Source: DATLLJ01 sp035537875 (GTDB taxonomy: Bacteria; Acidobacteriota; Vicinamibacteria; Vicinamibacterales; CAVVIG01). From it: a stretch of DNA of 64,000 nt. Shown here in pieces: positions 56,218 to 64,000 of this stretch. The notes beneath the pieces were generated by a model that ran no database searches, had not been told where the DNA came from, and saw only the letters and a program-made list of their open reading frames with translations. Every line of letters begins with the position of its first letter. Within the stretch, counting starts at the first letter, position 1. Both the position numbers and the translations under genes were made by a program. The stretch is from the NCBI GenBank assembly GCA_035537875.1, contig DATLLJ010000043.1, positions 34,990 to 98,989 on the forward strand. Reading direction: 5' to 3'.

Positions 56218-56817
56218 ATGGCCCACTCGCTCCCCGCTCTCCCCTATCCATCAGATGCGCTCGAACCTCACGTCGATAAGCAGACGATGGAGATCCACCA
56301 TGGGAAGCATCACAACGCGTACGTGACCAATCTCAACGCTGCGCTGGAGAAGCACCCCGAACTGCAATCGAAGAGCCTCGAGGATTTGTTGAAGGGGCTC
56401 AGCAGTGTTCCCGAGGACATCCGGACAGCGGTCCGCAACAACGGTGGCGGCCATTGGAACCATTCGATGTTCTGGCAAATCATGGGCCCCCAGGCTGGAG
56501 GGCCGCCGAGCGGCGCGATCGCCGACGCGATCACGTCCGCGTTCGGCAGCTTCGACAAGCTCAAAGAGGAGTTCAAGAAAGCGGCCGTGGGGCGGTTTGG
56601 CAGCGGCTGGGCCTGGGTTGTCAGCAGCGGCAACAAACTGACGATCGAGAGCACGCCGAACCAGGACACTCCGGTCATGGAGGGCAAGAAGGCAGTGTTC
56701 GGCATCGACGTCTGGGAGCATGCCTATTACCTGAAGTATCAGAACCGCCGGCCCGACTACGTTGACGCGTGGTGGAACGTCGTGAACTGGGCCGAGATCA
56801 ACAAGCGACTGCGGTAA
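56218..56817 (+). CDS. sod: Superoxide dismutase (Fe/Mn)
   Basis: 199 residues. PALPYPSDALEPHVDKQTMEIHHGKHHNAYVTNLN, GGGHWNHSMFWQIMGP, GSGWAWVV and the signature DVWEHAYYLKYQNRRPDYV supply three His and one Asp metal ligands. No signal peptide, so cytoplasmic. GGP after the second metal block is closer to Mn-type enzymes, but metal use cannot be fixed by eye. Strong ribosome-binding site AAGGAGG. The 142 bp before it contain no gene I can support. Confidence 0.93.
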   Translation: MAHSLPALPYPSDALEPHVDKQTMEIHHGKHHNAYVTNLNAALEKHPELQSKSLEDLLKGLSSVPEDIRTAVRNNGGGHWNHSMFWQIMGPQAGGPPSGAIADAITSAFGSFDKLKEEFKKAAVGRFGSGWAWVVSSGNKLTIESTPNQDTPVMEGKKAVFGIDVWEHAYYLKYQNRRPDYVDAWWNVVNWAEINKRLR

Positions 56818-56846
56818 CCAGAGAGCGGGAGAAGCAGGAGTCTGGC

Positions 56847-57635
56847 GTGGTTCTGTTCCTGTTTCTCGCGCATCTCGGCGTCGGTATCGCGCTCACGCTC
56901 GTGTTCGTGTCGCGCGAGGCGGGCGTGAAGTTCTTCAGGTTCAACGCGGGCCTGGCCGCCATTCTCATCGCGATTGCGCTGGCGTTTCGCTCTCAAGAGC
57001 CAGGCGACCCGGCGCTCGTCGCGCTCGTCGTTTCCGAGGCGGCCCTCGTTCTGTACTGGGCGTCGATCGGCCGCATGCTCACTCGGGTCCGGCCTGCGAT
57101 CGTCACGTTTGGCGTGGGAGCAGGCGTCGTGGCCCTCGTCCTCCAGGCGCTCGCCGTGAGCGAAGGAGGTTCGGTGCCGATGCGGCTGCTCACGGTTGGC
57201 AGCTTCCTGAGCTCGGCGGCGTTTCTGGGCGGAACATGTACCGCCATGATCCTCGGCCACTGGTACCTCGTGATTCCGTCGCTCGAAATTCGACACCTTC
57301 AGTCCATCGTCAAGGTTCACATCGCATCCATGGTCGTGCGTATCGCCGTCGTGGGTGCGGCGGTATTTGCCGGGCTTGCGCTGTGGGGGACGGCCCCGGC
57401 GGCCGGGGTGGGCAGTTTTCGGAGCTACATCACATCGCTCGACGGCGTGTTCTTCTGGCAGCGAGTGCTGTTTGGTCTCGTTGGACCGGCGCTGCTCTCG
57501 TACCTCACGTGGGAGACCGCGAAGATACGCTCGACGCAATCGGCAACCGGGATTCTGTACGTCGATTTTTTCACGGTCGTGGTCGGCGAGGTCCTCGCGA
57601 AGTATCTGCTGCTTGCGACGCGCGTTCCTGTGTAG
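56847..57635 (+). CDS. Hypothetical multi-helix membrane protein
   Basis: About 262 residues with seven or eight membrane helices (LFLFLAHLGVGIALTLVFVS; FNAGLAAILIAIALAF; PALVALVVSEAALVLYWASI; IVTFGVGAGVVALVLQAL and others). HWYLVIPSLEIRHLQSIVKVH and FFTVVVGEVLAKYLLLATR contain potential cofactor-binding His and acidic residues, but I recognise no family. GTG start with GCAGGAG seven bases upstream, 30 bp after sod; probably the same transcript. Confidence 0.65.
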   Translation: MVLFLFLAHLGVGIALTLVFVSREAGVKFFRFNAGLAAILIAIALAFRSQEPGDPALVALVVSEAALVLYWASIGRMLTRVRPAIVTFGVGAGVVALVLQALAVSEGGSVPMRLLTVGSFLSSAAFLGGTCTAMILGHWYLVIPSLEIRHLQSIVKVHIASMVVRIAVVGAAVFAGLALWGTAPAAGVGSFRSYITSLDGVFFWQRVLFGLVGPALLSYLTWETAKIRSTQSATGILYVDFFTVVVGEVLAKYLLLATRVPV

Positions 57636-57656
57636 CTCAAACGTAGTACACTCGGA

Positions 57657-57674
57657 GTCCGCCTGAAGGCGGAC
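57657..57674 (+). terminator. Short perfect hairpin after the sod-membrane protein unit
   Basis: GTCCGCC-TGAA-GGCGGAC is a 7 bp perfect stem with a tetraloop, 22 bp after the membrane-protein stop. No T-run follows, so it is at best a weak or factor-assisted terminator, or an RNA-stabilising hairpin. Between it and the SRP RNA (57675-57734) I see no gene. Confidence 0.4.
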
Positions 57675-57734
57675 ACATGCGACCTTAGCCGCACTTGGGA
57701 GCGACGGTCGTGTTCGGCCTCGACCGGATGGCGC

Positions 57735-57863
57735 TGCAGACTGCACCGCGGTCCGGAGCCTGTGCAATTTCAGCCTGCGAACCGCGTCAGGGCCGGAAGG
57801 CAGCAGCGCTAAGCAGATCCTGACATGTGCCGCAGGGTCCTCCGGGCCGCGGTCCAGTCTGCA
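57735..57863 (+). ncRNA. ffs: Signal recognition particle RNA (4.5S, small bacterial type)
   Basis: The SRP core GTCAGGGCCGGAAGGCAGCAGCGCTAAGC is unmistakable (about 57786-57813). Outer arms TGCAGACTGCACCGCGGTCCGGAG and CTCCGGGCCGCGGTCCAGTCTGCA pair at 22 of 24 positions, defining the ends. The GGAA tetraloop and asymmetric loop bind Ffh. Location upstream of dnaX-ybaB-recR is the classical context. Exact 5' and 3' ends may differ by a few bases. Confidence 0.93.
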
Positions 57864-57898
57864 TTCCGTCGTTCGTGTTGGGCAATCTGAACTTCGTT

Positions 57899-57930
57899 AT
57901 CTACAGTCGGCAACCTGCAATCTGCAACCG
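57899..57930. repeat. Short CTGCAAYC-type repeat before dnaX
   Basis: CGGCAACCTGCAATCTGCAACC shows about three copies of a 7-8 bp unit (GGCAACCT, GCAATCT, GCAACC) immediately before the dnaX ATG. It is similar in style to the elements of the isc and B12 operons and resembles part of the 61.2 kb element. Confidence 0.4.
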
Positions 57931-57933
57931 AAC

Positions 57934-59655
57934 ATGGCCTACCAGGTGATCGCGCGGAAGTGGCGGCCGCAGCAGTTTGCCGATGTCGTCGGACAGCAGG
58001 CGGTCACGCGGACGCTGGGCAACGCGCTCAAGAGCGGGCGGCTGGCTCAGGCGTTCGTGTTTGCGGGCCCTCGCGGTGTCGGCAAGACGACGACCGCCCG
58101 CATCCTGGCGCGCGCGCTCAACTGCGTCAAGGGCCCCACCGCCGAGCCGTGCGGCACGTGCGACGCCTGCGTCGAGATAGCTGAAGGGCGCGACATCGAC
58201 GTGCTCGAGATCGATGCGGCGACTCATACAGGCATCGACAACATCCGCGAGGTCATCGTGTCCGGCCTCGCAATCAGGCCGGTCCGCAACAGGTACAAGA
58301 TCTTTGTCATCGACGAGGTTCATCAGCTCTCGACCCCGTCGTTCAACGCGCTGCTCAAATCGATTGAGGAGCCGCCGCCACATGTGGTCTTCATGATGGC
58401 GACCACCGAGCTCGACAAGATTCCCGAAACCGTGCTGTCGCGTTCCCAGGTGTACGAGTTTCGAACCATCAGCTCGAAAGCCATCGCCGAACAGCTCAGG
58501 CGCATCGTCGCCGCCGAAGGGATCGACGTCGACGATCAGTCGCTTCAGCTCATCGCGCGGGATGCAGAAGGGAGCATGCGCGACGCGCAGAGCAAGCTTG
58601 ATCAGGTCATCGCGTTCACCGGCAACACGATTTCGATCGATGACGTGGCGACGGTGCTCGGCCTGGTCGGGCGCGACTTGCTCTTTGACGCCGTGCAGGC
58701 GGTCGCTGACGAGGATGCCGCAGCGGCGTTCGAACTGACCGGCCGGGCAGTCGAAATGGGCTACGACCTCCGCGCCGTCTGCCGCGAGTTGTCTCGCGTC
58801 GTCCGAGACTTGCTGGTGCTGAACGTCGATCCGTCGCGCGTCAGCGACCCTGAGATCGCTGGGGAGACCGAGCGCGACCGGCTGAAGGCGCTGGCCGCCA
58901 GATTTTCGCGTGAGGACTTGCTCCGGGCGTTCGACTTGCTGACTCAGTTGGAGGCGGAGATTCGGGTGGCCGCGCAGCCGCGATTCAACCTCGAGATGGC
59001 GCTGCTCAAGTGGATTCACTTGCGGAAGCTGATGCCAATCGAGGATTTGATCGCCGGCGTCGAAGGGGGCACGGTGCTGGTCCGGGCCGCCCAGCAGAAG
59101 CCCGCGTCATCAGCCCCGCGTCTTCCGGCGGCGCCGGTCACGACGTCGATGGCCGTGTCTGGCACGAACGCTCCAGCCGGCACGGATCCGCGTCCAACCA
59201 CGGGACCCGTTTCGACCGCAACGCCCGAGGCGGGTCTCAAGGACAGGCTGCTGGAGGAAATCAAGAAAACGAAAGCGGTCTTCTACAACATGATCGTGGC
59301 GCAGGCGCAGAAGATTGACGTGGCGGCCGATCGTGTCACGTTCACGTTTTCCCCGGTTCAGCGCGCCCTCCAGGGAACCGTGGAGCAGAATCGCGCCTGG
59401 CTCGAGGGGCTTGCGCACCGCGTGGCCGGCCGTAAGATGGCAATCGCCGTGGTGCAGGGCGAGGCCTCGGGCAGCTCGGAAACGCCGGGACGCGAGGCCT
59501 CCAACCCCGGCGCCAGAAGCGGCGGCGCGGCGACGGGAAGCAGCACCGACAAGACTCGTCAGTCGACGCTTCGGGAGCAGGCGCTGGCGGACACGAGCGT
59601 GCAGGCGCTCCTCGAGGTCTTCCCCGCCGAAATCCGCGACGTCGAAGAGATGTGA
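57934..59655 (+). CDS. dnaX: DNA polymerase III subunits gamma/tau
   Basis: 573 residues. Clamp-loader AAA+ ATPase: MAYQVIARKWRPQQFADVVGQ, Walker A GPRGVGKTT (45-53), zinc cysteines C64, C73, C76 and C79, Walker B FVIDEVHQLSTPSFNALLKSIEEPP, sensor region ATTELDKIPETVLSRSQ. Domain III follows to about 375; a Pro/Ala/Ser/Thr-rich linker leads to a tau-like C-terminal domain. I see no obvious slippery run for a programmed gamma frameshift. Followed by ybaB and recR as usual. Confidence 0.94.
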   Translation: MAYQVIARKWRPQQFADVVGQQAVTRTLGNALKSGRLAQAFVFAGPRGVGKTTTARILARALNCVKGPTAEPCGTCDACVEIAEGRDIDVLEIDAATHTGIDNIREVIVSGLAIRPVRNRYKIFVIDEVHQLSTPSFNALLKSIEEPPPHVVFMMATTELDKIPETVLSRSQVYEFRTISSKAIAEQLRRIVAAEGIDVDDQSLQLIARDAEGSMRDAQSKLDQVIAFTGNTISIDDVATVLGLVGRDLLFDAVQAVADEDAAAAFELTGRAVEMGYDLRAVCRELSRVVRDLLVLNVDPSRVSDPEIAGETERDRLKALAARFSREDLLRAFDLLTQLEAEIRVAAQPRFNLEMALLKWIHLRKLMPIEDLIAGVEGGTVLVRAAQQKPASSAPRLPAAPVTTSMAVSGTNAPAGTDPRPTTGPVSTATPEAGLKDRLLEEIKKTKAVFYNMIVAQAQKIDVAADRVTFTFSPVQRALQGTVEQNRAWLEGLAHRVAGRKMAIAVVQGEASGSSETPGREASNPGARSGGAATGSSTDKTRQSTLREQALADTSVQALLEVFPAEIRDVEEM

Positions 59656-59686
59656 CTGTCGGCGCACTGAGACGCGTGAGAACACC

Positions 59687-59986
59687 ATGAACATTCAGCA
59701 GATGATGAAGCAGGCGCAGGAGATGCAGAACCTCCTGCAGAAGCAGATGGCCGAGCTCAGGGTCGAAGGCAATGCCGGCGGCGGCATGGTGACGGTGGTG
59801 ATCAACGGCGCCAAGCAGGTGCAGTCGGTGAAGATCGACCCCGAGGTCGTTTCGAAGGACGACGTGGAGATGCTGCAGGATCTGATCGTTGCCGCGCTCA
59901 ACGACGCGCAGCGCAAGGCCGACGACGAGATGGCTCAGAAAATGGGAGGAATGCTGCCGCCCGGGCTGAAGATCCCCGGGCTCTAG
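59687..59986 (+). CDS. ybaB: YbaB/EbfC nucleoid-associated protein
   Basis: 99 residues: MNIQQMMKQAQEMQNLLQKQMAELRVEGNAGGGMVTVVINGAKQVQSVKIDPEVV, then EMLQDLIVAALNDAQRKADDEMAQKMGGMLPPG, a full-length YbaB. Forms a tweezers-like dimer that binds DNA. Standard position between dnaX and recR; stop 3 bp before recR. Confidence 0.93.
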   Translation: MNIQQMMKQAQEMQNLLQKQMAELRVEGNAGGGMVTVVINGAKQVQSVKIDPEVVSKDDVEMLQDLIVAALNDAQRKADDEMAQKMGGMLPPGLKIPGL

Positions 59987-59989
59987 CCC

Positions 59990-60583
59990 ATGTCGCTGCC
60001 CGATCCTCTCTCGAGGCTGATCGAAGAGCTCCAGAAGCTGCCCGGTATCGGCCCCAAAGGCGCCCAGCGGCTCGCGTTCCACATTCTCAAGATCCCGCGC
60101 GAGCAGGCCGACCGCCTGGCCGATGCCGTGCGCGACGTCAAGGAGCGCGTTACTTACTGTTCGGTCTGTAATAACATCACCGACGCCGATCCGTGCGCGT
60201 TCTGCAGCAACGGGGACCGCAACCAGCATGTCATCTGCGTGGTCGAGGAGCCGCAAAATGTCACGGCCGTCGAGCGGACGCGCGAGTTCAAGGGCGTGTA
60301 TCACGTGCTGATGGGCGCGTTGTCGCCGCTGCAGGGTATCGGACCCGACGATCTGAAGATCAAGGGGTTGCTCTCCCGTGTCCGCGATGGGGTGACCGAA
60401 ATCATTCTCGCGACGAATCCGAACGTCGAGGGCGAGGCGACAGCCATCTACCTGGCCCGGCTCCTCAAGCCTCTCGGCGTCAAGGTGACGCGGATCGCGA
60501 TGGGCGTGCCGGTCGGAAGCGACCTCGAGTATGCCGATGAAGTCACGATGCACAAGGCACTCGAGGGACGGCGTGAGGTCTGA
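59990..60583 (+). CDS. recR: Recombination protein RecR
   Basis: 197 residues. Helix-hairpin-helix LIEELQKLPGIGPKGAQRLAFHIL, zinc finger C57-x2-C60-x8-C69-x2-C72, and a Toprim domain ICVVEEPQNVTAVERTREFKGVYHVLMGALSPLQGIGPDDLKI. Works with RecF and RecO in gap repair. Last gene of the dnaX-ybaB-recR set. Confidence 0.94.
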   Translation: MSLPDPLSRLIEELQKLPGIGPKGAQRLAFHILKIPREQADRLADAVRDVKERVTYCSVCNNITDADPCAFCSNGDRNQHVICVVEEPQNVTAVERTREFKGVYHVLMGALSPLQGIGPDDLKIKGLLSRVRDGVTEIILATNPNVEGEATAIYLARLLKPLGVKVTRIAMGVPVGSDLEYADEVTMHKALEGRREV

Positions 60584-60589
60584 CGGTCG

Positions 60590-61195
60590 GTGATGCTTCC
60601 GCAGTCCTACGAGCTTCCGGCAGCGCTGGTCCTCGTGCTTGCCGGCGCGCTGGCGTGTTTTGCCGGGCACCGCCTTTTCCGCTACGTGCTCGCCATCTTC
60701 GGGTTCATCCTCGGCGCCATGCTCTCGAGCTCGGTGATAGGAATCAGCAACACCGTTGGCATGGTCGCAGCGGCGCTCGTCGGCGGCCTCATCGGTGCGG
60801 CGATTCTGCTGTTTGCCTACTTCGTCGGCATCGCGCTCGTCGGCGCTGGAATCGGTGCGCTCGCCGTGCACTTCGGGTGGGCGTTCGTCGGCAGCGGCGA
60901 CCCGCCAGGTCTCGCGATCATCGGCATGGCGATCGCCGGCGCCGTTGTCGCAATGTTCGTGCAGCGGTACGTGATTGTACTCACCACCGCGTTCGTGGGC
61001 GCCTGGACGCTGATCGTCGGCATCCTCGTCGCCGCCGGAGATCGCGGCGCGCTCGCGGCAAGGTCGGCGGCGAGTGTCTGGATTCTGTATCCGACGTCGC
61101 TTGCCCCTGGCCACGCCTGGGTTCCGTACGCGTGGATCGTCCTGGGGCTCGCGGGGACCGCTGTGCAGCTCAGTTTCAAGGGCAGGAGCCGTTAG
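60590..61195 (+). CDS. Hypothetical membrane protein, DUF4203/TMEM198-like
   Basis: 201 residues with about seven membrane helices and several glycine-rich segments (FRYVLAIFGFILGAML; VGMVAAALVGGLIGAAILLFAYFVGIALVGAGIGALAVHFGWAF). The glycine-spaced helices resemble DUF4203/TMEM198-type proteins of unknown function. GTG start at 60590 with an ATG in the next codon. 6 bp after recR, so probably co-transcribed. Confidence 0.65.
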   Translation: MMLPQSYELPAALVLVLAGALACFAGHRLFRYVLAIFGFILGAMLSSSVIGISNTVGMVAAALVGGLIGAAILLFAYFVGIALVGAGIGALAVHFGWAFVGSGDPPGLAIIGMAIAGAVVAMFVQRYVIVLTTAFVGAWTLIVGILVAAGDRGALAARSAASVWILYPTSLAPGHAWVPYAWIVLGLAGTAVQLSFKGRSR

Positions 61196-61272
61196 AGCCA
61201 ATCTCAAAATCTCAACGCAATCCGCACCCAAATCTGCATTCCGCATCTACAATCTGCAATTGCGCAAAAGGG
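61196..61272. repeat. Degenerate AATCTGCA/AATCTCAA repeat before osmC
   Basis: The gap reads as loosely tandem 7-9 bp units: AATCTCAA, AATCTCAA(C), GCAATCCGC, AAATCTGCA, TTCCGCA, ACAATCTGCA, ATTGCGC. The pattern is weaker than at the other loci and has no clear inverted arm. It covers the whole space between the membrane protein and osmC. Confidence 0.4.
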
Positions 61273-61278
61273 GGCCCG

Positions 61279-61716
61279 ATGACCTTCGAACGGCACGCCG
61301 ACGTGGACTGGAAAGGCTCGGTGATGGAAGGCGGTGGTGACACAAAGGCGGGGAGCGGTGCGTTTACGCTGCCAGTCACATTCCCAAACCGCATCGGGGA
61401 CGCAGCGGGGAAGACCAGCCCCGAGGAACTGATGGCTGCAGCGCATGCCGCGTGCTACGCGATGGCGCTCAACGGCACGCTTGGCCGCAAGCAGGCATCA
61501 GCCGAGCGGACTGTGGTGCGCGCGACGGTCACGGCGGACAAAGGCGACGCCGGCATCAAAATCATGTCGTCGGCGCTGAGCGTCACGGCGTACGGCCTCA
61601 AAGGTCTCGATGCCTCGCAGTTCCCCGAGGTGGCCAGAGAGGCGGAAGGGCGATGTCCCGTCTCGAACGCATATCGCGGGACAATGCAGATCACTCTCGA
61701 GGCCAAGGTCGGCTGA
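61279..61716 (+). CDS. OsmC-family peroxiredoxin-like protein
   Basis: 145 residues. OsmC features: WKGSVMEGGGDTKAGSGAF, TSPEELMAAAHAACYAMALNGTLG with the peroxidatic cysteine, and VAREAEGRCPVSNAYRGTMQITL with the resolving cysteine. Detoxifies organic hydroperoxides. ATG at 61279 follows AAAAGGGGGCCCG. The 127 bp to the next gene hold nothing recognisable apart from a TAACGGAATCGTTA-like palindrome near 61769. Confidence 0.9.
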   Translation: MTFERHADVDWKGSVMEGGGDTKAGSGAFTLPVTFPNRIGDAAGKTSPEELMAAAHAACYAMALNGTLGRKQASAERTVVRATVTADKGDAGIKIMSSALSVTAYGLKGLDASQFPEVAREAEGRCPVSNAYRGTMQITLEAKVG

Positions 61717-61843
61717 GGCCAAAAGAGCGCGGTTGCCGGGGGCCGGGAGAACCGTTCCGCATGACCAGTAACGGAATCGTTAGAGAATCGGTTGCCCGGT
61801 TCCAGCGTGAGACCTTAGGGTCGCTCCTGTAACTGTTTCTCTC

Positions 61844-62392
61844 ATGCTTACTTACGTGCCCATCTCGACGACTGGCGGGATGGGCAGTCTTCTTGACACC
61901 CCCCGGGGCGTGACGCGCTCCCTCGTTGGCGCAACCGTCCTCCTGGTTGGCCTCGTTCAATCAGCGGCCGTCCTCTCCTCGCAGGAGGTCGTCGCGCCGC
62001 TCGCCGACCGCGCGCGTGGGGCGGAGCGTATCGTCGTCGGCCGCGTGTCCTCGGTCGCTCCGGTCTGGCGCGTCAACGACTTCGGCGATCGTCTGATTGT
62101 GTCGATCGTGAGCGTGGCGGTCGATGAGACGCTGAAGGGACCGCCCCAACCGTCGGTTCAGGTCGAGGTCGAGGGCGGCACGATTGGCGACGTCACCCTC
62201 CGGGTTTCCGATCTCGCCTCGTTCGTTCCTGGAGATCGGGCCGTCTTCTACTTGAGTCGAAGTCCGCGCGGGGTCTTCGTGCCCCACCTGCGAGGGCAGG
62301 GCCTTCTGAAGCTCGATCGCCAGGATCGAGTTCCCGGAAGCAGCCTGACGCTTGACGAGATCCGCCGCACGGTCGCGGCGGCCAATCGCTAG
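61844..62392 (+). CDS. Hypothetical secreted or membrane-anchored protein
   Basis: 182 residues. A hydrophobic segment (SLVGATVLLVGLVQSAAVLSS, about 26-46) looks like a signal sequence, more so from the ATG at 61880. The mature part RIVVGRVSSVAPVWRVNDFGDRLIVSIVSVAVDETLKGPPQPSVQVEVEGGTIGDVTLRVSD is a beta-rich domain of a type often found in extracytoplasmic proteins. It precedes a metalloprotease gene by 20 bp, suggesting a shared operon. Confidence 0.65.
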   Translation: MLTYVPISTTGGMGSLLDTPRGVTRSLVGATVLLVGLVQSAAVLSSQEVVAPLADRARGAERIVVGRVSSVAPVWRVNDFGDRLIVSIVSVAVDETLKGPPQPSVQVEVEGGTIGDVTLRVSDLASFVPGDRAVFYLSRSPRGVFVPHLRGQGLLKLDRQDRVPGSSLTLDEIRRTVAAANR

Positions 62393-62412
62393 GTGAAAGG
62401 AGGCTGCACACG

Positions 62413-63045
62413 ATGCCCAGGCCGCGCCCGATACTGCTGGTCGTTCTTCTGCTGGCGGCTACGGTCTTTCGAAGTTCTCCGATGGCCTACGTCACCAACG
62501 GCGTCAAGTGGAATCATTCACCCGTCACGTATTACGTGAATCCGGTCAACCTCGATTTACCTCAGTCATCGCTGATCGCGGCAGTTAGGGCCGGAGCCGA
62601 CACCTGGGCTCTGCAAAGCGCCGCGCCGTTCCGGTTTGACTACGCGGGGACCAGCACTCAGACGACCAACACCTTCGACAGCGTCAACCTGGTGATGTTT
62701 CGCAACGCCTCGAGCGGGTCGGCCATTGCGACCACCTACTGGTGGTCTAACGGCACGAACATCCTGGATGCCGACATCGTGTTCTGGGATGGGGGATTCA
62801 GGTTCTATTCCGGCACGAGCGGCTGCTCGGGCGGCTTCTACATCGAGGACATCGCCGCGCACGAGTTCGGCCACGCGCTGGGCCTGGGTCACTCGTCGTT
62901 GCCGAGCGCCACGATGTATCCGTCGACCTCGTCGTGCAATGCTTCCAACCGTATTCTCGATCCCGACGACATAGCGGGCGTCGAGGTCCTGTATCCGCCG
63001 CTCACGGTCCCGTCCGCGCCGACGAATTTCCGTATCGTGCCTTGA
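62413..63045 (+). CDS. Secreted matrixin-like zinc metalloprotease
   Basis: 210 residues. Signal peptide (ILLVVLLLAATVFRSSPMA) then a compact catalytic domain with the metzincin zinc motif AAHEFGHALGLGHS near residue 155 and the Met-turn SATMYP. DADIVFWDGGFRF is a structural strand region as in matrixins. There is no recognisable pro-domain cysteine switch, so activation differs from animal MMPs. Ribosome-binding site AAAGGAGG about ten bases upstream. Confidence 0.88.
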   Translation: MPRPRPILLVVLLLAATVFRSSPMAYVTNGVKWNHSPVTYYVNPVNLDLPQSSLIAAVRAGADTWALQSAAPFRFDYAGTSTQTTNTFDSVNLVMFRNASSGSAIATTYWWSNGTNILDADIVFWDGGFRFYSGTSGCSGGFYIEDIAAHEFGHALGLGHSSLPSATMYPSTSSCNASNRILDPDDIAGVEVLYPPLTVPSAPTNFRIVP

Positions 63046-63091
63046 CGTGTCGCGCCCTTTCGCGGGCGCGTCGGAGCGTCGAGATGCCGGG

Positions 63092-63889
63092 TTACTGGCC
63101 CGGCATGCTGAAGGTCTGCTTTTGATATCCCGTCGGCACGGCGAAGAGGGAGTCGGCGAACGTCTGGCGTGAGACCTCACTCAGCTCGCTCACTGTCTGG
63201 TTCGGGCCAATCGAGTACACGCGGCGCACGGGCACGCCGCTGAATCCCTGAGGGTCGTTCGCGCCGATGCTGAACATCTGTTCGGCGTTCTGCGGCATGA
63301 GCTGGCGGAAGAACTCGGCGAGCTGCTTCGTGACCTCGAAGTCCGCCGCGGTGAATCCCAGCGCCTTCGGATCGACAGTACAGACTTCCGAGGTCTTCTG
63401 GTTGTTCACCAGGCCGTCGTACTGGTCGCACGTCCACTTGGCGACCTTACCCGTGCCGGTCTTCCTGTATTCGGTCTTGGCCGCTGCCGCCGCGCCGGGC
63501 ATGCCCCGGCCGCGCATCATGGCTTCCATCTTTTCCCGCATGCCCGGCGGCATGCCTTTCATCTGCTCCTGCATCTTGGCCATCATGTCGTTCATCTGGC
63601 TGCCCAGCCGGTCGACCTCCGCCTTGGTGAGCTCCGTGTAGGTTTTCTTGGCGGGATCGATCATGCGGATGACTTGGGCGGTACCGTCGAACACGATGAT
63701 GCGCTGGGCGCCGGACGGATCCGTCGATTCGGCGCGCATGCGCGTTTTCTCGATCTGGATCTGATTGGTTCGGGTCGCGCCGCCTGTCGTCGTCTGTTCG
63801 ACAATGAGCACCCCGTCCGCGGCGAGCAGGGGGGCAGCGGCCAGGCCAATCGCAAGCGCCAGGATCGAGCAGGTCATCGTGGGGTTCAT
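63092..63889 (-). CDS. Secreted protein, DUF4412-like
   Basis: 265 residues from the ATG at 63889, preceded by GAGGAG. Signal peptide (TMTCSILALAIGLAAAPLLA|ADG), then VLIVEQTTTGGATRTNQIQIEKTRMRAES, IIVFDGTAQVIRMIDPAKKTYTELTK, and a Met-rich amphipathic stretch (about 95-135) with many MxxxM patterns that could bind metal or membrane. The late part has WTCDQYDGLV...EVCTV with two cysteines. Resembles DUF4412 proteins of unknown function. The frame is open upstream to the window end; the remaining 111 bp show no other gene. Confidence 0.7.
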   Translation of the reverse strand: MNPTMTCSILALAIGLAAAPLLAADGVLIVEQTTTGGATRTNQIQIEKTRMRAESTDPSGAQRIIVFDGTAQVIRMIDPAKKTYTELTKAEVDRLGSQMNDMMAKMQEQMKGMPPGMREKMEAMMRGRGMPGAAAAAKTEYRKTGTGKVAKWTCDQYDGLVNNQKTSEVCTVDPKALGFTAADFEVTKQLAEFFRQLMPQNAEQMFSIGANDPQGFSGVPVRRVYSIGPNQTVSELSEVSRQTFADSLFAVPTGYQKQTFSMPGQ

Positions 63890-64000
63890 CGCATATCTCC
63901 TCAGCTGGGACGAAGCCATTCTAGCGCGCGGGGGGCGAATTGACCGGCTGTAACCGGGGTCGGTAGAATAGGCGTTTCGTCCCGCACGCGCCGTTCGCAC

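Noticed and set aside
57646..57870. tRNA gene in the region before dnaX
   Set aside because: In some bacteria a tRNA-Ser gene lies here, but no cloverleaf or T-loop sequence is visible; the structured RNA is SRP RNA.

Overview
This is a GC-rich, gene-dense bacterial chromosome segment with no tRNA, CRISPR array or insertion sequence that I can see. The likely source is Acidobacteriota, perhaps a Vicinamibacteria-like lineage. That is an inference from gene content: a fused sulfur-carrier/E1/rhodanese gene, futalosine-pathway menaquinone genes, a two-hairpin leader in front of nadA, and an arginine cluster with a deviant ArgG. No rRNA is present to settle it.

Layout. 1-6.5 kb: arginine biosynthesis, a GNAT gene (cut by the window edge)-argD-argB-argC on the minus strand, divergent from argR-argG-like-argH. 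6.5-18.3 kb: mixed housekeeping and signalling genes (acidic Zn-ribbon protein, FabI, a flavin reductase, an HD-GYP/GGDEF protein, a sigma-54 activator, a deoxyhypusine-synthase-like enzyme, NagA, QueC/QueD, a HAD phosphatase). 18.4-26.5 kb: a gas-vesicle island (three GvpA-family proteins, two GvpF/L, GvpG, GvpK) that also encodes a sensor kinase, a single-domain response regulator and a tandem ArsA/Get3-like ATPase. A strong candidate sigma-54 promoter precedes it. 26.5-33 kb: DtxR-type regulator, UbiE/MenG, a PilT-like ATPase with altered catalytic motifs, an FGE-fold protein and a base-excision glycosylase.

33-42 kb: sulfur and Fe-S metabolism. A CysM / JAMM peptidase / (CysO-MoeB-rhodanese fusion) operon runs into rrf2(iscR-like)-iscS-iscU-iscA-hscB-hscA-fdx-iscX. 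Both promoters carry a GAC-N7-GTC operator just after the -10, suggesting one Fe-S or cysteine-responsive regulon. 42.4-46.7 kb: a MacAB/Lol-like ABC exporter. 46.7-56 kb: mqnD, then a minus-strand vitamin B12 uptake and salvage operon (two DUF71 ATPases, BtuD, BtuC, BtuF and a second BtuF-like protein) under a cobalamin riboswitch, then yjbQ, mqnE and nadA. 56-64 kb: superoxide dismutase, SRP RNA, dnaX-ybaB-recR, OsmC, a matrixin-like protease and secreted proteins.

The most unusual non-coding signal is a set of intergenic elements between about 37.7 and 61.3 kb. Each is made of degenerate 7-8 bp tandem units, usually arranged as a long inverted repeat. The unit differs between loci (TGGTCATC, GGGTAATY, AGCCYTA, AGAGGYY, CTGCAAY). 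They fill four successive junctions of the isc operon and flank the B12 and mqn genes. I see none in the first 37 kb.
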